Notes: generated by a model not told the origin, from the sequence alone. 51,628 bases of DNA from an uncultured Bdellovibrionales bacterium (GCA_938002015.1 CALLAU010000032.1:1-51628); one strand, 5' to 3'. Positions 15,074-24,012 are shown, counted from the stretch's first letter. Numbers and translations are program-made.

Positions 15074-16024
15074 ATGAAAGAACTTAAATTAATTGCCGGA
15101 AACTCTAACCCTGAATTCGCTCAACGCGTTGCTGAATCTGCAGGCATTCCTCTAGGTAGCTGTAAAATAGACCGCTTCTCAGATGGGGAAATACAAGTAG
15201 AAATCCATGAAAGTATTCGTGGGGCTGATGTCTTTGTGATTCAAAGCACTTGCCCACCTGTAAATGAGAACTATATGGAGCTTTTTGTGATCTTAGATGC
15301 CCTTAAAAGAGCGTCTGCTAGATCTGTAACAGCAGTTATCCCTTACTTTGGCTATGCGAGACAAGACAGAAAGGTAAAACCTAGGGTTCCTATTACTGCT
15401 AAACTTGTTTCTGACCTTCTGCACTCAGCTGGAGCTGATAGAGTAGTTTCTGTTGAACTTCACTCAGCTCAAATTCAAGGTTTTTTTAACTGCCCTTTTG
15501 ATCATTTATTCGCAACTCGAACCCTTGCTGATGTTTTTAAAGAAACACACGGAAGTGGTGATGACTTTGTTGTTGTAAGCCCGGATGCTGGAGGCGTTGA
15601 AAGAGCTCGAGCTTTTGCAAAGGCAATGAAATGCTCTATAGCAATTGTTGATAAAAGAAGACTTGGTCCAAATCAGGCAAAAGCCTATAACCTTATTGGG
15701 TCAGTTGAAGGAAAAAAAGCCATCGTTGTTGACGATATTGTTGATACTGCAGGAACGCTTACTGAGGGCTGTGGTGTACTTAAAAAAATGGGCGCTCAAG
15801 AGATTTTTTCAGTTATTACTCACCCTCTTCTTTCTGGCCCTGCAATGAGTAGAATTGAAGAAAGTGAAATTAAAGAGCTTTGGGTAACAGATACAATTCC
15901 TCTTTCAGAAAAAGCAAAAGCTTCAAGTAAGATTAAAGTCGCAACTGTTGCTCCATTAGTTGCAGAAGCTATTAGAAGAATTTACGGTAACGACTCTTTA
16001 AGCACACTATTTGAGGTTAAGTAA
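15074..16024 (+). CDS. prs: Ribose-phosphate pyrophosphokinase (PRPP synthetase)
   Basis: A protein of 316 residues, the class I length. It makes PRPP from ribose 5-phosphate and ATP for nucleotide, histidine and tryptophan synthesis. Seen motifs: LKLIAGNSNPEFAQRVAE at the N-terminus, the catalytic flexible-loop segment IPYFGYARQDRK, VVVSPDAGGVERARAFAK, and the PRPP-binding loop IVVDDIVDTAGTLTEG. It heads a plus-strand cluster with ctc, pth and ychF, an order widely kept in bacteria, which supports a single transcript. The ribosome binding site is weak and a small inverted repeat lies in its place. Confidence 0.97.
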   Translation: MKELKLIAGNSNPEFAQRVAESAGIPLGSCKIDRFSDGEIQVEIHESIRGADVFVIQSTCPPVNENYMELFVILDALKRASARSVTAVIPYFGYARQDRKVKPRVPITAKLVSDLLHSAGADRVVSVELHSAQIQGFFNCPFDHLFATRTLADVFKETHGSGDDFVVVSPDAGGVERARAFAKAMKCSIAIVDKRRLGPNQAKAYNLIGSVEGKKAIVVDDIVDTAGTLTEGCGVLKKMGAQEIFSVITHPLLSGPAMSRIEESEIKELWVTDTIPLSEKAKASSKIKVATVAPLVAEAIRRIYGNDSLSTLFEVK

Positions 16025-16096
16025 GAATTTAGCAGAGTATATTTTAAAAGTAATTAAATTAGAATTTAAACAAAATAAAGTAAGAGGTAGAAAATC

Positions 16097-16747
16097 ATGA
16101 GCCAACAAAGCAATATTAAATTTACAGAAAGAAAAGCAAGTAGAGCCAACAACACACAAGGTAGAAAAGAAGAATGGGTACCAGCTGTAGTATATGGTCC
16201 AAAGCAAGCTTCAACTAATATTTTTGTAAATAATAAGTTTTTTGTTATGAACGGAACTAAAGAAGATAACACAATTTATACTCTAGACGGTGATTCTGCT
16301 CTTAGTGGAACTAAAGTAATGATTAAGAGTGTTCAAAAAAATCCTACAATCAATCAAGTTCTACACGTAGATTTCTATGCTCCAAACATGAAAGAAACAG
16401 TTAAAGTAGAAGTGGAGATTGATTTCCAAGGTGAGCCAGCTGGTGTTGCTAATGGAGGAGTTGTTCAAACAATAAGACGTGTGATTGAGATTGAGTGTCT
16501 TCCAACTGAAATTCCAGAGTCTATCCCGGTTGATATTTCTGGTCTTGAACTAAATGATACTTTAAAAATGGGAGATATTACAGTACCTTCACAGTGGAAA
16601 GTTATTTCAGCTCCAGAGTATGCCATCATGACTGTTGCTGAAGTTAAAGCTGAAGCTCCAACTCCACAAGAAGAGGCTGCTGCTGCCGCTGCTTCAACTG
16701 AAGCTGCTCCTGCAGGTGATACTGCTGCTGAAGCTAAACCTGAGTAA
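16097..16747 (+). CDS. 50S ribosomal protein L25 (general stress protein Ctc form)
   Basis: A protein of 216 residues, the long two-domain form of bL25. The N-terminal 5S rRNA-binding domain (about residues 1-95) includes the ASRANNTQGRKEEWVPAVVYG segment. The C-terminal Ctc domain (about 96-185) includes VEVEIDFQGEPAGVANGG and the PTEIPESIPVDISGL motif. A tail of about 30 residues rich in Ala and Glu ends the protein, as in many Ctc proteins. AGAGG lies about nine bases before the ATG. It follows prs by 72 bases and precedes pth, a standard arrangement. Confidence 0.95.
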   Translation: MSQQSNIKFTERKASRANNTQGRKEEWVPAVVYGPKQASTNIFVNNKFFVMNGTKEDNTIYTLDGDSALSGTKVMIKSVQKNPTINQVLHVDFYAPNMKETVKVEVEIDFQGEPAGVANGGVVQTIRRVIEIECLPTEIPESIPVDISGLELNDTLKMGDITVPSQWKVISAPEYAIMTVAEVKAEAPTPQEEAAAAAASTEAAPAGDTAAEAKPE

Positions 16748-16786
16748 CTTTTAGATTAACTTAAAGCATTAAAGTAATTAGACTTT

Positions 16787-17362
16787 ATGTACCTTATAGT
16801 TGGGCTTGGAAATCCGGGCCCCAAGTACTCACTTACAAGACATAATATTGGCTTTATGGCTATAGATTATATGTGTAGGTCTTTAGAGGTTTCTTTAAAG
16901 ACTAAATGGAAGTCTGAATTTATAAAAACTAGGCTTTCAAACACAGACGTGATTTTACAAAAACCAATGACGTTTATGAATCTATCAGGTGAATCTGTTG
17001 TACCTGCAGCCCAGTTTTTTAAAATAAAACCTGATAAGATTTTAGTTATTCAAGATGATATAGACATGCCTTTTGGAGCTATCAGATTTCAACAAAACAG
17101 AAGTGCTGGCGGGCATAACGGCATTAAAGACATAAGTGAAAAGCTTGGAACTCAAGACTACTTAAGATTAAAAATTGGAGTTGGCAGGCCTACTAAGGGT
17201 GCTGTCGATGCATACGTGCTCTCAGACTTTAGCAATCAAGAGCAAGATAAGATCCCAGAGTTACTAGAAGACATCACAACAGCTATTGAATCTCTGCTAA
17301 AACTTGGGTTAAATAAAGCTGCTAGCAAACATAATAGAAAAGCTCTACCTGAAATTGGTTAG
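16787..17362 (+). CDS. pth: Peptidyl-tRNA hydrolase
   Basis: A protein of 191 residues, the usual Pth1 size. It releases tRNA from prematurely dropped peptidyl-tRNA. The N-terminal block YLIVGLGNPGPKYSLTRHNIG holds the catalytic histidine (about residue 19), MTFMNLSGESV contributes an active-site asparagine, and DDIDMPFG and GGHNGIKDI are the conserved substrate-binding loops. It is 39 bases after the L25 gene and 30 before ychF. Confidence 0.96.
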   Translation: MYLIVGLGNPGPKYSLTRHNIGFMAIDYMCRSLEVSLKTKWKSEFIKTRLSNTDVILQKPMTFMNLSGESVVPAAQFFKIKPDKILVIQDDIDMPFGAIRFQQNRSAGGHNGIKDISEKLGTQDYLRLKIGVGRPTKGAVDAYVLSDFSNQEQDKIPELLEDITTAIESLLKLGLNKAASKHNRKALPEIG

Positions 17363-17392
17363 GTTTTTTTTATAACATAAGGAATTTTTGAT

Positions 17393-18487
17393 ATGAGTTT
17401 ACAAGTTGGAATCGTTGGTTTACCAAATGTTGGGAAAAGCACCCTTTTTAACGCCCTTACTCCAGGGGGAGCCGAAGCTGCAAACTATCCTTTTTGTACA
17501 ATAGACCCAAACGTTGGAGTAGTTGAAGTTCCAGACCCAAGACTCAATCAAATCACTGAGATCATCACACCTCAAAAAACTATTCCAACTACAATGGAAT
17601 TTGTGGATATTGCAGGTCTGGTTGCTGGAGCAAGTAAAGGTGAAGGCTTAGGGAATCAGTTTCTTGCAAACATTAGAGAAACCGATGCTATAGCTCATGT
17701 TGTTAGATGCTTTGAAGATGAAAACGTAGTTCATGTTTCTGGAAATGTAGATCCTATTAGAGATATTGAAGTGATCGATACAGAACTTGCCTTAGCAGAC
17801 TTAGATGCCGCAGAAAAAAGAATGAAGAAAAGTGAAAAACTTGCAAAGTCAAAAGATAAAGAAGCTCTTTTTGATATGGGAATTTTAGAAAAAGTGCACG
17901 CCTGCCTTTCTAAGGGAAACCCTGTGAGATCCCTTAGTTTCGAAAAAGATGAGGCCCAAAGGCTTAAGCAGTTTCATTTTTTAACATCAAAACCAGTGCT
18001 TTTTGTTTGCAACGTTGATGAAGCTTCTATAACAGATGGAAATGCGCTTTCTAAAAAAGTACATGAGTATGCTAAGACTCAAAATCAAAATGCCATTAAC
18101 ATCTGTAGCAAGGTAGAATCTGAACTTGCTGAACTTGATGAAACAGATAAGAAAGATTTCTTAGAAAGCTTAGGTGTAGAAGAACCTGGCCTTAACAGAC
18201 TTATAAATGAAGGCTATAAGCTTTTAAACTTAGAAACTTATTTTACTGCTGGTGAAAAAGAAGTCAGGGCTTGGACTATTCATAAAGGAACAAAGGCCCC
18301 TCAAGCTGCAGGTAAAATTCATACAGACTTTGAAAGAGGCTTTATTAAAGCTGACACTTATCATTGCACTGATCTTTTTGAGTTAAAATCTGAGGCAAAG
18401 ATTAAAGAGGCTGGTAAGTATAGAATTGAAGGAAAAGAATATGTTGTACAAGATGGAGATGTTCTTTTCTTTAAGTTTAACGTTTAA
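17393..18487 (+). CDS. ychF: YchF/Obg-like ATPase
   Basis: A protein of 364 residues, the family length. The N-terminal P-loop is GLPNVGKSTLFNAL, the switch DxxG is DIAGL, and the NxxE motif in FVCNVDEAS replaces the GTPase NKxD, which is why YchF proteins prefer ATP. A helical insertion lies between about 130 and 200, and the TGS domain is at the C-terminus (ETYFTAGEKEVRAWTIHKGT onward, ending VQDGDVLFFKFNV). It associates with ribosomes and stress responses. Last gene of the prs cluster, ending 7 bases from a convergent gene. Confidence 0.96.
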   Translation: MSLQVGIVGLPNVGKSTLFNALTPGGAEAANYPFCTIDPNVGVVEVPDPRLNQITEIITPQKTIPTTMEFVDIAGLVAGASKGEGLGNQFLANIRETDAIAHVVRCFEDENVVHVSGNVDPIRDIEVIDTELALADLDAAEKRMKKSEKLAKSKDKEALFDMGILEKVHACLSKGNPVRSLSFEKDEAQRLKQFHFLTSKPVLFVCNVDEASITDGNALSKKVHEYAKTQNQNAINICSKVESELAELDETDKKDFLESLGVEEPGLNRLINEGYKLLNLETYFTAGEKEVRAWTIHKGTKAPQAAGKIHTDFERGFIKADTYHCTDLFELKSEAKIKEAGKYRIEGKEYVVQDGDVLFFKFNV

Positions 18488-18494
18488 AATAAAA

Positions 18495-19502
18495 CTACCA
18501 CTTTACATATTCGACAGGACTTAAAACTGATTTATTAAATAGACCTAGATTTGCTCGCTCTCTTTCATCATCTGATACAATCCTTGAAATATTAAAAATT
18601 TTTTCAAGAAAACCCAGGTTAAACTCAATATCAACCTCTAAACCTTCAACATCTCTATCAAAGGGCATATTTATAACCTCTAAAAGTTGACCAGAAATAT
18701 CATCACGCTCTTGTCTAAACTCATCGCTCACATTGATTTTTGTTATTGTGTAGCCAACACTTTCAATGAGCCACTCATTAACAGTGATATCAAAGTCATC
18801 GATTCTAAATGAAAGCCTTCCTCTATCTCTATAAACCTCTTCTTCACTCATACTACTCATTTGATCAATCACTACTTGTATAAACTTAAAATATTCTACA
18901 CTTACCTCACTGTAACTAACATAGATTCCAGGTTCAGGTCTTGACCTTGGAACACTTTGCACTTGGGTTGTTGCCTTTTGAGCTTCTTTAAGAGACTTTA
19001 TCCTTGCATACATTTCTGCAATCTTTTTTCTCCTCTTTTTCTTATCAAGTTCTCTTTGATAAACTTCATATAAATCATTTCTCTTAAAGTAACTTATAAG
19101 CATTGGACCATACTTATCTCTAATATGCTCTAGTGCTTTGATGTGAGATTCGTCAAATGTATCAGCTTTTTTTTGATTCTCTTGATCTGATGTTGGCACA
19201 TAATTAAAGAAATTATCAGGACCACCTTTAGATCGAGGTATCACATGATCTATTGTCATTTCTGAAAACTCAATACGTGCACCAGTATAAAAATCTCTTC
19301 TATCATAAATAATATAAAGAGCCCATCTCATCTCTTGAAAACTTAAAGGGAAATCACCCTCTATCGGGAAATTAAAGTTTTCTAATGCATGCTCATGCAA
19401 ATTCAGTTCTTCATAATTTATTTCTAAAATATGAGAGCATAAACTCACTGCTTTAGTATCTAATGAAGTTATTAAAATAAGAAGGAAAAAGAGAGCTTTC
19501 AT
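18495..19502 (-). CDS. Secreted HNH endonuclease
   Basis: A protein of 335 residues with a signal peptide (LFFLLILITSLDTKA, cut near residue 18). The HNH core follows: D85-H86 in TIDHVIPRSKGGPDN, an asparagine around 97-100, and N109 with K111 in TSDQENQKKAD. The zinc-knuckle cysteines of many HNH enzymes are missing; DRRDFYTGARI stands in their place. A basic helical stretch (QRELDKKKRRKKIAEMYARI) follows at about 150, and the C-terminal half is beta-rich without a known family. Exported HNH enzymes cut DNA or RNA outside the cytoplasm; feeding on prey nucleic acid is an inference. It starts 3 bases after the stop of the HExxH gene upstream, so the two form an operon. Confidence 0.8.
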   Translation of the reverse strand: MKALFFLLILITSLDTKAVSLCSHILEINYEELNLHEHALENFNFPIEGDFPLSFQEMRWALYIIYDRRDFYTGARIEFSEMTIDHVIPRSKGGPDNFFNYVPTSDQENQKKADTFDESHIKALEHIRDKYGPMLISYFKRNDLYEVYQRELDKKKRRKKIAEMYARIKSLKEAQKATTQVQSVPRSRPEPGIYVSYSEVSVEYFKFIQVVIDQMSSMSEEEVYRDRGRLSFRIDDFDITVNEWLIESVGYTITKINVSDEFRQERDDISGQLLEVINMPFDRDVEGLEVDIEFNLGFLEKIFNISRIVSDDERERANLGLFNKSVLSPVEYVKW

Positions 19503-19505
19503 AAA

Positions 19506-20531
19506 TTAACTTACAGGTTCAATCTTAATTTCTACAATATCTTCAGAGTAATTTGAAACAGTTATTTTAAGAGGTACTGGGGAAAGCCTCTTTATCGCAT
19601 CTATATAAAAGTCATAACTTTCCATAAGCATCCATGAATAAAAATGATGAACTCCGAATAGACTCTCAACTAAATCAGGCTCTGCTTTTAGAAAAAGTGC
19701 ATTCCTAAGCATACTTTGGCGATACATACTATCAGTCTCTTCAGTGTTATATCTACCAAAACTTGATGTATGATTTGCTACAACATATTCCTCAAAACTT
19801 AAATCTCCAGCTCTACTCATCAAAAGAAACATTTCCTCATAATCTATCGCATCACTTTTTAATCTATTATTACTTACTAAAACTTCTTCATTAACAGAGA
19901 AAGGACTATAAGTTCTGTTGGTTTCAATCAAAACCCAGGCTTTGAAAAACTCAATATCTCTCCTAAAGCTATCTAAAGCCTCTGCAGATAAAGATCTAAT
20001 AAACTCCCATTCAGCACGCATGGCTTCAATTTCATAGTTATACAGGCTAATATCAGATAAAATTCCAGCAAGTATTTTAGACTTAGTGCCCATTAAAAGA
20101 GATGAAAATTGAATTCTATGCTCTAACTCATGAGCTGTAACTATCCATGATAAGATTGAGCCTTTTAGAATTAAAGGAAGAGCTACCTTGTCACTATCCA
20201 ACCTAAAGCCTTCTAAATTTAAGGCCGTTTCAGGCTCAAATCCTAAAAGATAATCTCTCCTAAGATCTAAGGCCTCTAAGTTCCTAAGCCTTGCCTCTCT
20301 ATAAACCTCATAAGTGGCTCTCTGCCAGCCTGACTGCTTAGCCTGAGATATTTCATTGATTCTCTTACTATCAGTTTCAGTTAAATAGAATTTATTCACA
20401 AGACTAGGGTTTGTAGGCAAAGAAATAGCCTCTTGAAGCGCCTGATGACAGTTCAGCGTTGTTTTTGCATTAACAGCAAACGAAACTACTAAAACTAATA
20501 ATAAAGTTATAATATGGCTCTTAAATCTCAC
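19506..20531 (-). CDS. Secreted HExxH putative zinc metalloprotease
   Basis: A protein of 341 residues with a signal peptide (IITLLLVLVVSFAVNA). H134-E135-L-E137-H138 in VTAHELEHRIQF is an HExxH zinc-protease motif, preceded by hydrophobic residues as expected for the active-site helix. A helix about 30 residues later (YEIEAMRAEWEFI) has glutamates that could supply the third ligand in gluzincin style. I recognise no named peptidase family. It is the first gene of a pair with the secreted HNH nuclease, separated by 3 bases, so both are likely co-expressed as exported hydrolases. Confidence 0.65.
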   Translation of the reverse strand: MRFKSHIITLLLVLVVSFAVNAKTTLNCHQALQEAISLPTNPSLVNKFYLTETDSKRINEISQAKQSGWQRATYEVYREARLRNLEALDLRRDYLLGFEPETALNLEGFRLDSDKVALPLILKGSILSWIVTAHELEHRIQFSSLLMGTKSKILAGILSDISLYNYEIEAMRAEWEFIRSLSAEALDSFRRDIEFFKAWVLIETNRTYSPFSVNEEVLVSNNRLKSDAIDYEEMFLLMSRAGDLSFEEYVVANHTSSFGRYNTEETDSMYRQSMLRNALFLKAEPDLVESLFGVHHFYSWMLMESYDFYIDAIKRLSPVPLKITVSNYSEDIVEIKIEPVS

Positions 20532-20667
20532 TTTATAAATAAAGCAAATTTCCTGCCAACTAAAGGGCCTTTCTTAAGCCCTCTTAGACCTTAAAAAGGT
20601 TATTTCTGTTCATAAGTGACAATATTTGAAGCTCTAAAGCTTTAAGAAAATAAAACTCCGGTAAATA

Positions 20668-21504
20668 CTAATAACAGTCTTTAGACATTCTCTTCTTAAG
20701 CTTAGCGTCCATATTTAAGGGGTTAGGTGTTTCCTGAAAAGACGTAGAGCAAGAAGAGACTATAATCGTTTTAGCTGGCGTATCAAATTTCTCACGACTT
20801 GAAGATGAGGTCCATAAAAATTGATGCCCAATAGGTGCATAAATCACCTCACCTCTAATTTCACTATCTAACTTTCCTTCTTTAATCGGAGAGTCTTCGG
20901 GTAGAGAAACTGCACCACTGTATTTAATATGAGCACACTTAGCAGTTCCACACTTTACCCATGCCTTAAGAGTCGATTTAACTGATATAGCAAAAGGCCA
21001 ACCTGTTTCTAGCCCCTTCCATCTTCCACTATAAGTCCAACTATCACCAGGCTTAACCTTCTTTCCAGGTAAAGAAATTCTTGGAATATAAAAAAGTGTT
21101 TCTTTTGGAAAACCCTTAACAGCTAATGTTTTAGCATTTTTATCTACAACTTCGATTAAAAACTTACCTACAGGGGGTAGCGCCAGGTCAAGTAAATCAA
21201 CATCACCTCTTTTATCAGTTACCCAGTATCTAAAGTGAGATTGATCTTGATCATTTACAGTGAGTGTTTCTCTATTTACCCTAAACTCACCACGCTCAAG
21301 TTTTTCTTCCATCAGTTTTTTAGGCTTTTTAGCATACACTTTAATTTTAGACTGAGTTTTATGAAGCTCTATATTCTTATTGCCACTTACCATTCCAATC
21401 TCTAAAGGAGTTTCACCACTAACTGGAAACTTTTTTAAACCAAGGCTTGCACACCCACTAAGAACAAATACTGTTAAAATAGTATATAGTATATTTTTTT
21501 TCAT
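20668..21504 (-). CDS. Hypothetical lipoprotein
   Basis: A protein of 278 residues with a lipoprotein signal: M-K-K-N, a hydrophobic core, then LSGC with cysteine 18. The rest is beta-rich, with repeated short strands (FRVNRETLTVNDQDQSHFRYWV, KVKPGDSWTYSGRWKG). The segment around GDSWTYSGRW resembles DUFs of outer-membrane lipoproteins that have a P-G-D-x-W motif, but I cannot name one. Two or three cysteine pairs (KCGTAKC, SSCST) could form disulfides. It stands alone on the minus strand. Confidence 0.65.
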   Translation of the reverse strand: MKKNILYTILTVFVLSGCASLGLKKFPVSGETPLEIGMVSGNKNIELHKTQSKIKVYAKKPKKLMEEKLERGEFRVNRETLTVNDQDQSHFRYWVTDKRGDVDLLDLALPPVGKFLIEVVDKNAKTLAVKGFPKETLFYIPRISLPGKKVKPGDSWTYSGRWKGLETGWPFAISVKSTLKAWVKCGTAKCAHIKYSGAVSLPEDSPIKEGKLDSEIRGEVIYAPIGHQFLWTSSSSREKFDTPAKTIIVSSCSTSFQETPNPLNMDAKLKKRMSKDCY

Positions 21505-21580
21505 AGACTTGGGCTTCCCTTACGTTTTTATTGTATCTAAATATTTATTCTTTTATTTAATCTTAATCTTTACTTTTAAC

Positions 21581-22390
21581 CTAGTGACTGCTTTCTTGTG
21601 TCACTTCATCAGCCTGTAAATTCTCGCCTTTTCTATACCTTTCTACAAGCCCTTCTTCTTTTGTAGGAAATGAGAAAAGTAAGACATTACTATCTGAAAC
21701 CTTGTCTTCTAAAGTTACTACAATGTAATAAAAATTTTCTCCCGTATCTGAATCCTCATACTCTCTAATAAAATTTACTAGATAGTTTCCATAAGAATCC
21801 ATAGAGCGCCAAATCTCATCCGCTTCTTCAATCACTTCTTCTCTTAAGTTTATGTAAGCTTTAAAGTCCTCTTCATTAATGTCTAGATCCCCTCTTAAAG
21901 TCGTCATAGCCTTATAAAGACCAATAGAGAGCTCATCTCCTTCAGACAAAGAATCTCCCTCTAAGGCCCCTTTAAAGACCTCACGAATAGCTCTATCATA
22001 AATAAGATTGTCTTGCTTAAGTGTTTCAAGCTTTGCATCTTCACTATCCACACAAAAATATGTGTAGATAAAAGACGGCTCATCTTCAACACAGTAGCAT
22101 ACTGCTACTTGAGTGACTTCAGCTGCTTCAATTTTTCTAAAGAAAAGGTAAACAGGATAAGATTCTTCAAGCAGTGCAAAATTAGCCCAAATCTCATCAG
22201 GGTCTTCTAAAGTCTTTTCCAAAACATCTTCATGAAGCTCATCTAAGGCATAGTCATCAAGAAGAGAGGATTCAATTTTTTCTATAAAAGGCTTAAAGAA
22301 AGCATAAAGTTCTTCTTCACTAGCAAACACCCAGTTTCGGCTTTCATCTATTACAAGCTGCTCTTGATTCTCTGTTTTATCTTTGCTCAT
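21581..22390 (-). CDS. Acidic protein with two related domains, possible BECR-type nuclease fold
   Basis: A protein of 269 residues from the ATG at 22390; a GTG three bases earlier is also in frame. It has no signal peptide and is strongly acidic. Two segments look alike: residues about 55-135 (LEKTLEDPDEIWANF, then a strand pair, then FIYTYFCVDS) and about 180-262 (VIEEADEIWRSM, then FYYIVVTLEDKV, then VLLFSFPTKEEGLVERYRKG). Both carry the P/A-D-E-I-W start followed by strands and a terminal R-x-G turn, the pattern of the phage Barnase-EndoU-ColicinE5/D-RelE-like PBECR families. The call comes from remembered family patterns, without alignment. Many such proteins are toxins or structural relics. 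The family may be wrong. Confidence 0.5.
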   Translation of the reverse strand: MSKDKTENQEQLVIDESRNWVFASEEELYAFFKPFIEKIESSLLDDYALDELHEDVLEKTLEDPDEIWANFALLEESYPVYLFFRKIEAAEVTQVAVCYCVEDEPSFIYTYFCVDSEDAKLETLKQDNLIYDRAIREVFKGALEGDSLSEGDELSIGLYKAMTTLRGDLDINEEDFKAYINLREEVIEEADEIWRSMDSYGNYLVNFIREYEDSDTGENFYYIVVTLEDKVSDSNVLLFSFPTKEEGLVERYRKGENLQADEVTQESSH

Positions 22391-22499
22391 CACTAATTTT
22401 CACCGACTTACTTTCAAAGGGATTTTCTTCATATTAAAATTTAGCAGAATAAGGACCTAGACCCAATCAAATTTTTCTTGAACATTTACTCAAAATTTA

Positions 22500-22877
22500 A
22501 TGAAATTTAAGAATAAGCCAAAAGGATTTGGCTCTAAATTAGACATAATGTTAGGAGAATGCTTGGATATTCAGGAAGAAAATCTAGCTTCAGTTGAGTA
22601 CTTACTGTCACAGTCCATGAAGGGACATCACTTTATATTTAGCACTGAAGACATCAAGCACGCCCTAGGCGCACCTTTAAACGGTATTCAAAACTTTGAA
22701 TATGAAGATAGGGAGAAAGTACAAGAGGTTTTTTTAGAGTTCTTACAAAAAAAGAGCTTTAAAGAAAAACAAAACTTTTTAAACTCCATCACAATCAGCA
22801 AGAAAGAAGTGCTTATAAAGGCGTATTTTCATATTGTAGAAAACACCATCAAAAAGTGCTACTCACACCAGCACTAA
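22500..22877 (+). CDS. Hypothetical small protein
   Basis: A protein of 125 residues, soluble and mostly helical, with a basic N-terminus (KFKNKPKGFGSKLD) and C-terminus. No signal peptide, membrane segment or known motif is visible. The gene is divergent from the acidic protein upstream and convergent with a small gene downstream. The ATG at 22500 has no Shine-Dalgarno sequence. The open frame and sensible amino-acid mix support it as real. Confidence 0.55.
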   Translation: MKFKNKPKGFGSKLDIMLGECLDIQEENLASVEYLLSQSMKGHHFIFSTEDIKHALGAPLNGIQNFEYEDREKVQEVFLEFLQKKSFKEKQNFLNSITISKKEVLIKAYFHIVENTIKKCYSHQH

Positions 22878-22906
22878 ATTATTCTTCTTAATATTTACTT
22901 TTTTAT

Positions 22907-23134
22907 TTATTTTAGTTTTTTAAGTACACTTGAAACTTCTCTGGCTAAGAAGTTAAGCTCTCTTTGCTTCTTAAGACAGTCTTCCACTTTCGAGCTTAGA
23001 CTTTCAAGTGGATTAGGATAATACACCGTCTCTTCAACAGCTTCATCATGAACATCAAGATCCACAGAACTTTGGCTTTGAGTAGATCTACTCAAGGCTT
23101 GAAGTTCTAGGCTTTTATTCTCAAATTTGTTCAT
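22907..23134 (-). CDS. Small hypothetical protein with C-terminal helix
   Basis: A protein of 75 residues. The first 40 residues are Ser/Gln/Glu-rich and likely disordered; the last 30 (LSSKVEDCLKKQRELNFLAREVSSVLKKL) form an amphipathic, possibly coiled-coil helix. AAGGAATT lies about eight bases before the ATG, which favours a real gene. It is 67 bases after the matrixin-like lipoprotein gene on the same strand and may be in its transcript. No family recognised. Confidence 0.5.
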   Translation of the reverse strand: MNKFENKSLELQALSRSTQSQSSVDLDVHDEAVEETVYYPNPLESLSSKVEDCLKKQRELNFLAREVSSVLKKLK

Positions 23135-23201
23135 TTTTTTAATTCCTTAAACACCAAAATTACACTTTATTTTTGAAGGTCGGTAAACATTAAAATAAAT
23201 T

Positions 23202-23984
23202 TTATTTTGCTAAAGACGCACTTGTCGCCTCACCTTCTCCTGTAGTCACATTACCTTCAGTTTCACCACTTTCTTCTTGTTGCGCCGCAGCTAAAACTGT
23301 TGGTTCAATAGTATCTTCTCCATATTCACAACCAAAAGACTCAAGGTCAGTAAGTTTTGAGACCTCTCTTCTTTCTCTACCTTTTGCAAGCAAACGATAC
23401 ATCACACTCTCAGTTTTCTCATTATGGCCCAAACCAAGTGCATGACCAAACTCGTGAACAAGAAGAGAAGTAAGATCAACTTTTAACGGATCAAGGTCAT
23501 TACCTTCATAAGAGAAAAGAAAGTTTTTAGAATTAATTCTAATATCAGCATCTCTAATTTGATCTCTAGACCAAACCACCGTTGTTCTACCTTGTTCAGA
23601 ACTTCTATTAGACTCCCACTCTTCAAGCCAATATAAAGTTGGGGCCCCATCTGCGTATCCAGATGAAGGAGTTCCTTCAGCGTCCCACTTAATAACTTGA
23701 ATAACGTTTTGAGTGGAAATTGAATTCCATTTACTTACTGCTGATTGAATAGAAGAGTAAGCTTCAAGCGGCACATCCTTATGAACTCTAAACTTAACAG
23801 GAAGACTAGATTTCCAAGAAACTCTTTGCTCATCTCTATTCTGAACAAAGTTACAAGCTAACTCAGGATCTGGGGTTTCAAGAACACAGGCTACTGAAAA
23901 AAGAACAGGTAGCAAAAGTAGAGTTCTTATTAACCTCTTAGAGCTTTTAATGATTTTAAGTTGTTGGTCATGTTGTTTAATCAT
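23202..23984 (-). CDS. Matrixin-like zinc metalloprotease lipoprotein
   Basis: A protein of 260 residues. A lipobox (LFSVAC, cysteine 33) follows a basic N-terminus, so it is a lipoprotein of the inner or outer membrane. The M10-type metzincin site is complete: H177-E178-F-G-H181-A-L-G-L-G-H187, with the Met-turn methionine at about 195 (SVMYRLL). The fold before it fits matrixin (SAVSKWNSISTQ, DADIRIN, YEGNDLDPLKVDLTSLLVHE). The C-terminus is a Glu/Thr-rich tail of about 40 residues. AGGAG lies six bases before the ATG. A sigma-54-like site lies immediately upstream. Secreted or surface matrixins cut proteins; prey or self targets cannot be read from the sequence. Confidence 0.87.
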   Translation of the reverse strand: MIKQHDQQLKIIKSSKRLIRTLLLLPVLFSVACVLETPDPELACNFVQNRDEQRVSWKSSLPVKFRVHKDVPLEAYSSIQSAVSKWNSISTQNVIQVIKWDAEGTPSSGYADGAPTLYWLEEWESNRSSEQGRTTVVWSRDQIRDADIRINSKNFLFSYEGNDLDPLKVDLTSLLVHEFGHALGLGHNEKTESVMYRLLAKGRERREVSKLTDLESFGCEYGEDTIEPTVLAAAQQEESGETEGNVTTGEGEATSASLAK

Positions 23985-23996
23985 ATAACTCCTAGA

Positions 23997-24012
23997 GCAA
24001 CCTTAGTGCCAA
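23997..24012 (-). promoter_or_regulatory. Sigma-54-like promoter element
   Basis: On the minus strand TTGGCAC (24012-24006) and TTGC (24000-23997) stand at the required spacing, with ten bases between the invariant GG and GC, matching TGGCAC-N5-TTGC exactly. The predicted start would be about 23985, directly at the ATG of the matrixin-like gene (23984), which would make the message leaderless and leave the AGGAG upstream unused. That conflict lowers confidence. Confidence 0.45.
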
